Shown here: piece by piece, positions 1-5,001 of the stretch
How the letters are laid out: every line of letters begins with the position of its first letter
Position numbering within the stretch: position 1 is the stretch's first letter
From: an uncultured Clostridia bacterium
GTDB taxonomy: Bacteria; Bacillota; Clostridia; Christensenellales; CAG-314
Assembly (NCBI GenBank): GCA_937915515.1
Contig: CALGIK010000264.1
Coordinates: 1 to 5,001, forward strand
Reading direction: 5' to 3'
Length of the DNA stretch: 5,001 nucleotides
Position numbers and translations under genes: made by a program
Notes under the pieces: generated by a model
Told to the model about the DNA's origin: nothing
The model's input: only the letters and a program-made list of their open reading frames with translations
The model's database searches: none

Positions 1-1039
1 GATCTAATTTATATGTTCTGGCTAAACTCAAACCGTAAACTATATGGTTTTTTAAAAACGAAACGCTTACTTCGGGCGCAATCTCATTGTGGGGATTGTA
101 TCCGTCACGCTGATTTTCGCTAAAATAAACGGGATTGCGTAATTTACCTATGTCGTGGTAATAACCCACAGCGCGCGCAAGATAAGTGTTTTCGCCTATC
201 GCCATGGCGCACGCCTCTGTATAGTTTGCAACCGTCATACTGTGATTAAAAGTACCCGGAGCTTCGTTAAATAAACGTTTTAAAAGCGGCTGATTGGTGT
301 TTGTTAATTCCGCAAGTCTAAAATCCGTCGTTATGTTAAATAATCTCTCGCATAAAGGCAGCAAGATAAACATTAACATTATGTTTAACATACCCCCGCC
401 AAAAGCAAGCAAAACATTGGTGATATAATCCTTTAAAACAAAAGCACCCTCTAAAAACATAAAATATATTATTGTTGCGGCAAGGGCGCCGATTATGCTT
501 AACGCTAAACCTGTCCCAACATAACTTATCCGTTTGCTGTGACGTTTTATGGAAAAAGCCGATATGGTGACGGTAGACAGACCGACAAAAAGACAAACAA
601 ACAATTCGCTTTTGTCCATCACGCCAAAGACAAAATTAGTCGTAAAGAGAATAAGTATCTGCATTACGTTGGCAAAAACCGCAGATTTTGCGCCAACCAA
701 CAGCGTTAGCATTAGTGTAGTCAGAGCTAAAGGCGCTAAATTGCTGTTTATTAAGCTGCAATAATATACTATTGTATAATTGATAATAAAAACCAAAAAA
801 ATTGCCGCTGTTTTGCGCAACGACGCCAATACCTCTGTATCGACATAATACATATATAAAAGAAACGCCGTAAAAAACACCGCAATCGAAACGTAATAAA
901 AAACTATTGTTTTTATGCCGTAAGAAAAAAACTGATTTTTCAATACGGTAAACCATAAAAATAAGCTGAGTAAAACATAGCTGATTATTGCCAAAAATAT
1001 ACCCGATAAGAGCTTGTTTTTTGTTAATTTGCCTTTCAT
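1..1039 (-). CDS. pgpH: PgpH-type membrane HD-domain phosphohydrolase (c-di-AMP phosphodiesterase family), partial, lacking the extracellular sensor domain
   Basis: The frame is open from ATG 1039–1037 to the left edge (346 codons, no stop), so the C-terminus is missing. Residues about 11–230 are a series of hydrophobic helices (roughly 11–33, 44–66, 77–98, 101–115, 118–139, 145–162, 172–195, 205–229). They lead into the family junction ERLFNITTDFRLAELTNTNQ (231–250) and an HD domain with EAPGTFNHS (H266), YYHDIGK (H295, D296), ENQ..GYNPHNE and a later H332; the remaining metal ligands lie off the window. In known relatives such as Listeria PgpH and B. subtilis YqfF, this cytoplasmic HD domain hydrolyses cyclic di-AMP to pApA. 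Oddly, only about 10 polar residues separate helices 1 and 2, where relatives carry a 7TMR-HDED extracellular domain of over 200 residues. The start is supported by AAAAGAGG (1051–1044), located in the end of phoH; one base separates the two genes. The family is confident; the exact substrate is inferred from homology. Confidence 0.92.
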   Translation of the reverse strand, partial: MKGKLTKNKLLSGIFLAIISYVLLSLFLWFTVLKNQFFSYGIKTIVFYYVSIAVFFTAFLLYMYYVDTEVLASLRKTAAIFLVFIINYTIVYYCSLINSNLAPLALTTLMLTLLVGAKSAVFANVMQILILFTTNFVFGVMDKSELFVCLFVGLSTVTISAFSIKRHSKRISYVGTGLALSIIGALAATIIYFMFLEGAFVLKDYITNVLLAFGGGMLNIMLMFILLPLCERLFNITTDFRLAELTNTNQPLLKRLFNEAPGTFNHSMTVANYTEACAMAIGENTYLARAVGYYHDIGKLRNPVYFSENQRDGYNPHNEIAPEVSVSFLKNHIVYGLSLARTYKLD

Positions 1040-1040
1040 T

Positions 1041-2009
1041 TTACCTCTTTTCTAGATTGTCGCGTTTTTCGTATGCTTTTACGATAGCTTGTACAAGCGG
1101 ATGGCGCACCACGTCTTTTTCCGTCAAAAAACATATGGCTAAACCCTCTATGTTTTTTAATATAGTAACCGCATCCTTAAGTCCGCTTTTTTTGCCTTCG
1201 GGTAAATCTGTTTGCGTCAGGTCGCCGGTAACAACCATTTTGCTGTTTTCGCCTAACCTCGTCAAAAACATCTTCATTTGTTCCTTAGTGGTGTTTTGCG
1301 CTTCGTCCAAAATAATAAAGGCATTTGACAGGGTGCGTCCCCTCATATAAGCAAGCGGAGCAACTTCGATTGCGCCTTTTTCGATAAGCTTTTGATAAGT
1401 TTCGAGCCCGAACATTTCCTGCAAGCCGTCATAAAGAGGTCTTAAATATGGATTTACTTTTTCTTGCAAGTCGCCGGGTAAAAAACCCAACTTTTCGCCT
1501 GCTTCGACAGCGGGGCGTGTGAGTATTATTTTTTCAACCTGCTTAGCTTTATACGCCGACGCCGCAAGCGCTACGGCAAGATAAGTTTTGCCTGTACCGG
1601 CTGGACCTACCGAAATTGTAATAGTATTTTTAGTTATGGCATCAACATATTTTTTTTGTCCGACTGTCTTTGATTTTATTAACTTTCCTCTGACGGTTAC
1701 GGCTACTACGTCATTTAATAACTGGTCTATGTCGTCAAGCTTGCCTTCAAGCGCCGATTCGCAAATATAGGTCACTCTGCCAATGTCAATTTGTTCGTCT
1801 TTATTAATAAAATTTACGATTTTTTTAACAACTTCACGCGCCAAAAAAACGTTTCTCTCGTCGCCTATAAAGTTTAATTCACCGTTGATATTTACTACTT
1901 CTACGTTTAATATCCTTTTGATTTCGTTTATATTTTCGTCATACGGTCCAAAAAGCTTAATTAATACGTCTACGCTGGGCGTGTCTATCTTGCCTGTAAG
2001 TTGTGCCAA
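1041..2009 (-). CDS. phoH: PhoH-like P-loop ATPase (PhoH/YbeZ family)
   Basis: This is a full-length protein of 322 residues, the usual size for the family. Residues about 1–70 form the N-terminal KH-like part (for example KLFGPYDENINEIKRIL). The ATPase core follows: the family lead-in KTVGQKKYVDAITKN (114–128), Walker A GPAGTGKT (135–142, with K141 and T142), ILTRPAVEAGEKLGFLPGD (162–180), Walker B FIILDEAQN (231–239) and the sensor-like VVTGDLTQTDLP (259–270). PhoH/YbeZ proteins are cytoplasmic ATPases linked to RNA metabolism; their partner YbeY is usually encoded just downstream of pgpH and would lie outside this window. The start codon is TTG, not ATG. It is fixed by GGAGG at 2022–2018, eight bases upstream, and by the family N-terminus. 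That ribosome binding site lies in the last codons of yqfD, whose stop is four bases before the TTG. The precise cellular role of PhoH in Firmicutes is not settled. Confidence 0.97.
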   Translation of the reverse strand: MAQLTGKIDTPSVDVLIKLFGPYDENINEIKRILNVEVVNINGELNFIGDERNVFLAREVVKKIVNFINKDEQIDIGRVTYICESALEGKLDDIDQLLNDVVAVTVRGKLIKSKTVGQKKYVDAITKNTITISVGPAGTGKTYLAVALAASAYKAKQVEKIILTRPAVEAGEKLGFLPGDLQEKVNPYLRPLYDGLQEMFGLETYQKLIEKGAIEVAPLAYMRGRTLSNAFIILDEAQNTTKEQMKMFLTRLGENSKMVVTGDLTQTDLPEGKKSGLKDAVTILKNIEGLAICFLTEKDVVRHPLVQAIVKAYEKRDNLEKR

Positions 2010-2013
2010 AAAA

Positions 2014-3144
2014 TTATCCTCCGTTTATACTGATTTTTATATCTGCGTATATTGTCGCCGTAACATATGTATTACCGTTTTTTTCCGCCGTTCCGTATTC
2101 CGTTTTTTTGATAAAATCAAAATTGGCTTTATTTACGGCATCGGCATATGCTTTAGCTTGTAGTTGGGTCAGACAGTCGTTTAGCGTGACAGAAATAGAA
2201 TCTAAGCGCATTTCGTAGACCGTTTGGTAAATTACCTTGATACCTAAAGGGAAAAGCCAAGCATAACTTTCCTGCGTTTCAAAGTAAGAATAATCGATTT
2301 TTTTGTTGAACGGGGAAGTATATTTGCCTATCTTTAAACAATGTCTTTTGGTTACGCTGCCCGTTGGCACAAGCTTATTAACAACGGGTGAAAACAATGC
2401 AGAACCTGTTTCGCTTGCCGTTGCCCAAACTTCGCCTAAAGCGGTAGTGGGCTCTGTCGTGCCGTCTTTATATGTAATTAGACCTTTAATTAAAACCTGC
2501 CCTATTGTTACTTCATCCCCTACCTTGACGGCGGGAGTACCCGCTAAAATAAGAATTTTTGTTATTGTACCGTTTTTTTGAGCCACTATGTCAACGGGTT
2601 TAGAATAATCGACGGGTTCGTCAGAAACATCTCTCAACAAAACGCTTACATAAACACGGCTGCCGCTTATTTTAACAAAAGCATATTTAATTTCGGGTAC
2701 AGACACGCAAACGGCATTTTCTATCTCGTCGATATTTATTTGAGACAGACGTATGCCTTTTTTTACTCCTGCGTTGTTAATCGCTTGATTAACTTTTTCG
2801 TATACGCCGCTGTCGGCGTCTATCACTACGTCAAAACATAGAGTGGAAAAAAATGCCAAAACGCATAAAAATACTGTCAAAACAGCAACAGCTATCCAAT
2901 GTTTTTTTATGCTGTCAATTACGCCTGCAAATCCGTAATGATTTATTTTTTCAACAGTATAGCACTTTTCCGTCAGATAGGCAACTACCTTAGGATAGTC
3001 TATGTACAGTACGCTAAAACTCAGCTTTTTTTTATTATGTTCCTTTATATCAAAAACAGTGCAGCCTTTTTCAACCAGCATTTTAAGCGCCGATTTTAAA
3101 TTTAATCCTTCTAAAACGAGGGTAGTCTTAACCGACGGTCTCAT
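2014..3144 (-). CDS. yqfD: Sporulation membrane protein YqfD
   Basis: This is a complete 376-residue protein, close to the family's usual length of about 380–400. An N-terminal cytoplasmic part (1–80, including LNLKSALKMLVEKGCTVFDI) is followed by one clear membrane helix at about 82–104. Residues about 105–170 look like a POTRA/FtsQ-type fold: a VNQAINNAGVKKG...PEIKYAFVKISGSRVYVSV pattern. Residues about 183–221 resemble a lipoyl/hammerhead hairpin (DIVAQKNGTITKILILAGTP..KVGDEVTIGQVLIKG), a hallmark of YqfD. The rest is extracytoplasmic by topology. In B. subtilis, yqfC and yqfD belong to the SigE mother-cell sporulation regulon, and YqfD is needed for efficient spore formation; its biochemical activity is unknown. 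ATG 3144–3142 is preceded by GGGGG at 3155–3151 with a six-base spacer, and the first 17 bases overlap the end of yqfC. Confidence 0.93.
   Translation of the reverse strand: MRPSVKTTLVLEGLNLKSALKMLVEKGCTVFDIKEHNKKKLSFSVLYIDYPKVVAYLTEKCYTVEKINHYGFAGVIDSIKKHWIAVAVLTVFLCVLAFFSTLCFDVVIDADSGVYEKVNQAINNAGVKKGIRLSQINIDEIENAVCVSVPEIKYAFVKISGSRVYVSVLLRDVSDEPVDYSKPVDIVAQKNGTITKILILAGTPAVKVGDEVTIGQVLIKGLITYKDGTTEPTTALGEVWATASETGSALFSPVVNKLVPTGSVTKRHCLKIGKYTSPFNKKIDYSYFETQESYAWLFPLGIKVIYQTVYEMRLDSISVTLNDCLTQLQAKAYADAVNKANFDFIKKTEYGTAEKNGNTYVTATIYADIKISINGG
2018..2022 (-). promoter_or_regulatory. Ribosome binding site that sets the TTG start of phoH
   Basis: GGAGG reads on the minus strand at 2022–2018, with an eight-base spacer (ATAATTTT) before TTG 2009–2007. 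It overlaps the final Gly codons and stop of yqfD, so ribosomes finishing yqfD could restart on phoH. No ATG in frame lies close by that fits this site. Confidence 0.85.
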
Positions 3145-3394
3145 AATTTACCCCCGTAATATTGCCCAAAACCAAAGCATAACTTTTTGTAAGCTGTTTG
3201 ATTGTCAAGTTTAAGCCTACAACGCTTATTAAAGAATTTTTGTTTTGTTTAAATTCTATTTTTTGCGCATCAAAGGACTTTAAACCTTTGTGACCTTCTA
3301 AAACAAAAGCATAACCCCCTATAATTGAGCATTTAAAAGACGTAAGCGCAGCCATATTTAAATCTTTTTCGTCAAAATCCATAACCTCTTTCAT
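3128..3394 (-). CDS. yqfC: YabP/YqfC-family sporulation protein
   Basis: This small protein of 88 residues is near the usual 90–100 for the family. It shows the family core: SIIGGYAFVLEGHKGLKSF (23–41), then a second block ISVVGLNLTIKQLTKSYALVLGNITGV (56–82) corresponding to the usual 'GENLxIKELTxxELxIxGxIxxV' pattern. It has no signal peptide or membrane segment. In B. subtilis yqfC sits directly before yqfD and is expressed in the mother cell under SigE; its molecular role is unknown. Here its 3' end overlaps yqfD by 17 bases in a different frame, so the two are almost certainly co-transcribed and translationally coupled. The start ATG 3394–3392 has GAGG at 3405–3402 with a seven-base spacer; Met5 is an alternative start but has a less well spaced site. 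Confidence 0.9.
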   Translation of the reverse strand: MKEVMDFDEKDLNMAALTSFKCSIIGGYAFVLEGHKGLKSFDAQKIEFKQNKNSLISVVGLNLTIKQLTKSYALVLGNITGVNYETVG

Positions 3395-3460
3395 TCTTGG
3401 ACCTCACTAAATAATATATGCAACAATATTTAAAATAAAAGAGAGAAAAGATTTAGAAAG

Positions 3461-3472
3461 TATAAGCTTATA
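3461..3472. repeat. Perfect 12-bp palindrome upstream of yqfC
   Basis: TATAAGCTTATA is fully self-complementary and lies 67–78 bases before the yqfC start, just downstream of the terminator of the NYN gene. On the minus strand its right arm runs into TATACT, a fair -10-like hexamer with no good -35 box. It could be an operator or promoter part for the yqfC operon, or simply a chance feature of AT-rich DNA. The rest of the gap (3395–3488) holds only the yqfC ribosome binding site and AT-rich sequence without a convincing promoter. Confidence 0.35.
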
Positions 3473-3488
3473 TATTTTAATGCCGTAC

Positions 3489-3518
3489 AAAAGAAAAAAG
3501 CTGCTAAAAAGCAGCCTT
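3489..3518 (-). terminator. Rho-independent terminator of the NYN-domain gene
   Basis: On the minus strand, ten bases after the stop codon, there is a stem GCTGC/GCAGC (3515–3511 with 3504–3500) and a loop of TTTTTA. The stem extends by G·T and two A-T pairs (3518–3516 with 3499–3497). It is followed by a T-rich run TTTTTTCTTTT (3499–3489). The T-run is only on this side, so it terminates minus-strand transcripts and separates the NYN gene from the yqfC operon. Confidence 0.88.
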
Positions 3519-3527
3519 GAAAGAATA

Positions 3528-4385
3528 TTATTCGTTTTCCTTATTAAATTCCGCCAAAAGACGTTTTATTTCCGATAGCAGTTGTTCGTCGTCGGCAGCG
3601 GAGGCTTTTTGCGTCATCCTGACCTTTTCGATTTGACGCAGTATCTGAGCATCTTCTTCCTCCTCAGTCTCGTTTATGTTTATATAAGGAATTTTAACTT
3701 TTTCCTCACTTATTTCCTTACTTTCTTTCGTTTCGACAAGCGGTTCGTCCTCGTTGTCGGAATAAGGTTGGTCCTCGTCAATTTCTTCTTTTATTTCTGC
3801 TTCGGCACTGTTGTTTTCCGTTAAAACCTCTTTAACTTGCTCGGTTATCGGTTGCGGCACATTAACAATTGTTTTCTGCTCCGTTAACGTATTTTCTGCC
3901 TTTATAAGTGCTTCTTTTTTTACGGACTTTTTAACAATTGGCTTTATTGCTTCGACATAGCCGATATCAATAATATCGTCGATAAACACCAAACTGTCAT
4001 CGTCAACATTGTCTAAAGCAATTACGCTTATGCCGTAAGCACGCAACTTGCTGTAAAAATAAACCATATCGGCGGGAGCGGCAATTATGCAAACGGAATC
4101 GATATGACTGTACGATAAAACAGTATCTAAAACATCAACAATAATGCGGCTGTCAAACATTTTTGCGCCTCGTTTGTTTTTGCGCATGGGACAAGCCGTG
4201 TCAAGACCTAACTTAGCGGCGCCTTCGATTATCTCTTTGTTTTTCTTGTCGGACACACCGTATACTTTGCCGTATATGAGAGTATTAGCTTCCTTTATGT
4301 AATTAACAGCGTTGTCAAAATGATTAAAATCTAAGCTGCAATTGTCAACGTCTATAAAAAGCGCAACATTTTTGCCTTTTAGCAT
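3528..4385 (-). CDS. NYN/LabA-like (PIN-fold) domain protein with long acidic C-terminal tail
   Basis: The protein has 285 residues. Residues 1–145 fit a NYN domain (DUF88/LabA-like, PIN-related fold; members are known or proposed RNases). It starts ALFIDVDNCS (D12, D14, N15), then has YGKVYG (38–43), KMFDSRIIVDVLD (75–87, acidic D78 and D84) and CIIAAPADMVYFYSKLRAYGISVIAL (99–124). The last block matches the usual 'SGDSDFxxLxxKLRxxGxxVI', but GDSD is replaced by APAD, so one active-site Asp is lost (P104) while D106 stays. Residues about 146–245 are low-complexity and highly acidic, probably disordered. Residues about 246–283 are helical and could form a coiled coil. No OST-HTH/LOTUS domain is recognisable. 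The start is ATG 4385–4383, because GGAGG lies five bases upstream; an in-frame TTG at 4397 would put this site inside the gene. It has its own promoter and terminator. Target and function are unknown. Confidence 0.85.
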   Translation of the reverse strand: MLKGKNVALFIDVDNCSLDFNHFDNAVNYIKEANTLIYGKVYGVSDKKNKEIIEGAAKLGLDTACPMRKNKRGAKMFDSRIIVDVLDTVLSYSHIDSVCIIAAPADMVYFYSKLRAYGISVIALDNVDDDSLVFIDDIIDIGYVEAIKPIVKKSVKKEALIKAENTLTEQKTIVNVPQPITEQVKEVLTENNSAEAEIKEEIDEDQPYSDNEDEPLVETKESKEISEEKVKIPYININETEEEEDAQILRQIEKVRMTQKASAADDEQLLSEIKRLLAEFNKENE

Positions 4386-4390
4386 AATTA

Positions 4391-4395
4391 CCTCC
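4391..4395 (-). promoter_or_regulatory. Ribosome binding site that sets the ATG start of the NYN gene
   Basis: GGAGG is followed by TAATT and ATG (4385–4383). It excludes the upstream in-frame TTG at 4397–4395, which overlaps the site itself and falls at about the predicted transcription start. Confidence 0.85.
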
Positions 4396-4404
4396 AATAA
4401 AATA

Positions 4405-4433
4405 ATTATACCTTAAATAATGTTATTTGTCTA
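4405..4433 (-). promoter_or_regulatory. Sigma-A-type promoter of the NYN gene
   Basis: On the minus strand a -35 box TAGACA (4433–4428, five of six matches to TTGACA) and a perfect -10 box TATAAT (4410–4405) are separated by exactly 17 bases. The transcription start would fall near 4398, giving a leader of about 13 bases before the ATG. The -35 box overlaps the last codons (Ile-Asp-Lys) of the broken glycosylase gene. Confidence 0.85.
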
Positions 4434-5001
4434 TGCTTCGCAAAAAATAAAAGAGATATTGCTGCGCAAAGCCTGCCAGATTATCGAATTTATTGACGAA
4501 AAAATTTGCAATGCGGCTGTCGGGCAAACCGCATTCAAAATATTTGTGGTAAACTTTTTTTATCCTAACAGCTTTTTGCGTGCTTGCGCTGTATCCATAT
4601 TTTTTAATTCTCTTAAATCAAAATCATTATAAAGCATCTTTGCAGTTTGCTCAAGATATTCCGCTCTGTAGCCTGCGCCTATCTGCCTAAAAAAAGCGGC
4701 GTCAACCGACGAGAGCGCTTTTTTTGTAGGAAAAGCGTATCCGTAAGGTGTTTTTTCGCCTAAGTTCGTGCATAGCTTTTCTATTATCAATTGAATTCTT
4801 TTGATATTGTTGTTTGACGAAATTATAAACGAAATAATAGTTTCAAAGAGGTCTTGATTTAATATTCTTATCCCCTTACCGTATTCCGTCGCTTCTTTCA
4901 AAACGGGCGATACCTCATTTATTCGATTAATTATGTCGCCGTAATCGGTATCCATATCAAAAAAATGACGAAAGTATTCTTGGTCGTCTGTTTGCACCTG
5001 C
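4423..5001 (-). pseudogene. OGG1-family 8-oxoguanine DNA glycosylase, partial, inactivated by internal deletion and frameshift
   Basis: The first part is open from the right edge to a TAA at 4562–4560; its N-terminus lies off the window. It carries OGG1 hallmarks: DMDTDYGDI, a GKGIRILNQDLFETIISFII stretch, SSNNNIKRI (the Asn pair that contacts the base opposite the lesion) and GAGYRAEYL. It ends at ...ARKKLLG. Immediately after, in another frame (4563–4423), is IKKVYHKYFECGLPDSRIAN... and AGFAQQYLFYFLRSIDK, the typical C-terminus of clostridial OGG proteins. The roughly 28 residues expected between the two parts are absent. These normally read like 'IKGVGPKVADCILLFG...FPVDTW' and carry the helix-hairpin-helix, the catalytic Lys and the catalytic Asp. 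Such enzymes remove 8-oxoguanine from DNA in base excision repair; this copy cannot do so as read. The GTG at 4997 is not the true start, because the frame continues upstream and family members have about 100 more residues. An assembly collapse is an alternative explanation. Confidence 0.83.

Noticed and set aside
336..956. Two open frames on the minus strand (336–596 and 636–956) in a different frame from pgpH
   Set aside because: The overlapping pgpH frame is continuous from 1039 to the left edge and has clear family motifs; these are out-of-frame shadows with no recognisable domain.
988..2218. Several plus-strand open frames opposite phoH, yqfD and pgpH (for example 988–1350 and 1783–2163)
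   Set aside because: They are antisense to conserved genes and show no family motif or coherent gene order. Their hydrophobic look comes from reading AT-rich coding DNA backwards.
3412..3464. Promoter candidates for the yqfC operon: CATATATTA (3420–3412, SigE/SigK-like -10) and TATACT (3464–3459, sigma-A-like -10)
   Set aside because: Neither has a fitting -35 box at the right distance, and the first would place the transcript start on the ribosome binding site. A SigE promoter is expected from B. subtilis but I cannot point to it.
4386..4397. TTG at 4397 as start of the NYN protein (four extra residues)
   Set aside because: The GGAGG ribosome binding site would lie within the coding region; ATG 4385 has ideal spacing.
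4555..4561. A simple homopolymer indel or a programmed frameshift in the A7 run as the only cause of the glycosylase break
   Set aside because: Changing one base would join the frames but would not restore the missing residues with the HhH and catalytic Lys/Asp; a larger deletion must also have occurred.
4420..4632. Plus-strand open frame of 70 codons across the glycosylase junction
   Set aside because: It is the complement of the OGG C-terminal remnant, whose minus-strand reading matches the family strongly.
4995..4997. GTG as start codon of the glycosylase
   Set aside because: The frame stays open upstream to the window edge, no good ribosome binding site is seen, and the protein would lack the N-terminal domain of about 100 residues found in the family.

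Overview
The window reads as a piece of a low-GC, AT-rich Firmicutes chromosome, most likely an uncultured member of the Clostridia. The evidence is the conserved order yqfC–yqfD–phoH–pgpH, which is typical of endospore-forming Firmicutes, together with AT-rich codon use and strong GGAGG-type ribosome binding sites. Every gene is on the minus strand, so transcription runs from right to left. I found no credible plus-strand gene, RNA gene, mobile element or CRISPR array.

From right to left (5' to 3' of transcription): (1) The right edge (4423–5001) holds the 3' two-thirds of an OGG1-family 8-oxoguanine DNA glycosylase gene. It appears broken: an internal deletion has removed the helix-hairpin-helix/GPD segment with the catalytic Lys and Asp and left a frameshift, although both flanking parts are well preserved. 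(2) A strong sigma-A-type promoter (TAGACA, 17 bp, TATAAT), whose -35 box lies in the last codons of that broken gene, drives a monocistronic gene (3528–4385). It encodes a NYN/LabA-like protein with a long acidic tail and ends at a clear intrinsic terminator. (3) A gap of about 130 bp containing that terminator and a perfect 12-bp palindrome leads into a tight operon: yqfC (sporulation, YabP/YqfC family), yqfD (sporulation membrane protein), phoH (P-loop ATPase) and pgpH (membrane HD phosphohydrolase of the cyclic-di-AMP type). The last gene leaves the window at the left edge. Genes in the operon overlap or are separated by 1–4 bases, and ribosome binding sites sit inside the preceding gene, which suggests translational coupling.

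The operon joins spore-formation factors (YqfC, YqfD) to the PhoH/PgpH group, which in Firmicutes normally continues into ybeY and era (ribosome maturation and RNA metabolism). Three points depart from the ordinary. The glycosylase has lost its active-site segment. PgpH appears to lack the large extracellular 7TMR-HDED sensor domain that normally follows its first membrane helix. The NYN protein has a degenerate form of one active-site motif. I do not see a new multi-gene system; most of the window is conserved housekeeping and sporulation DNA.
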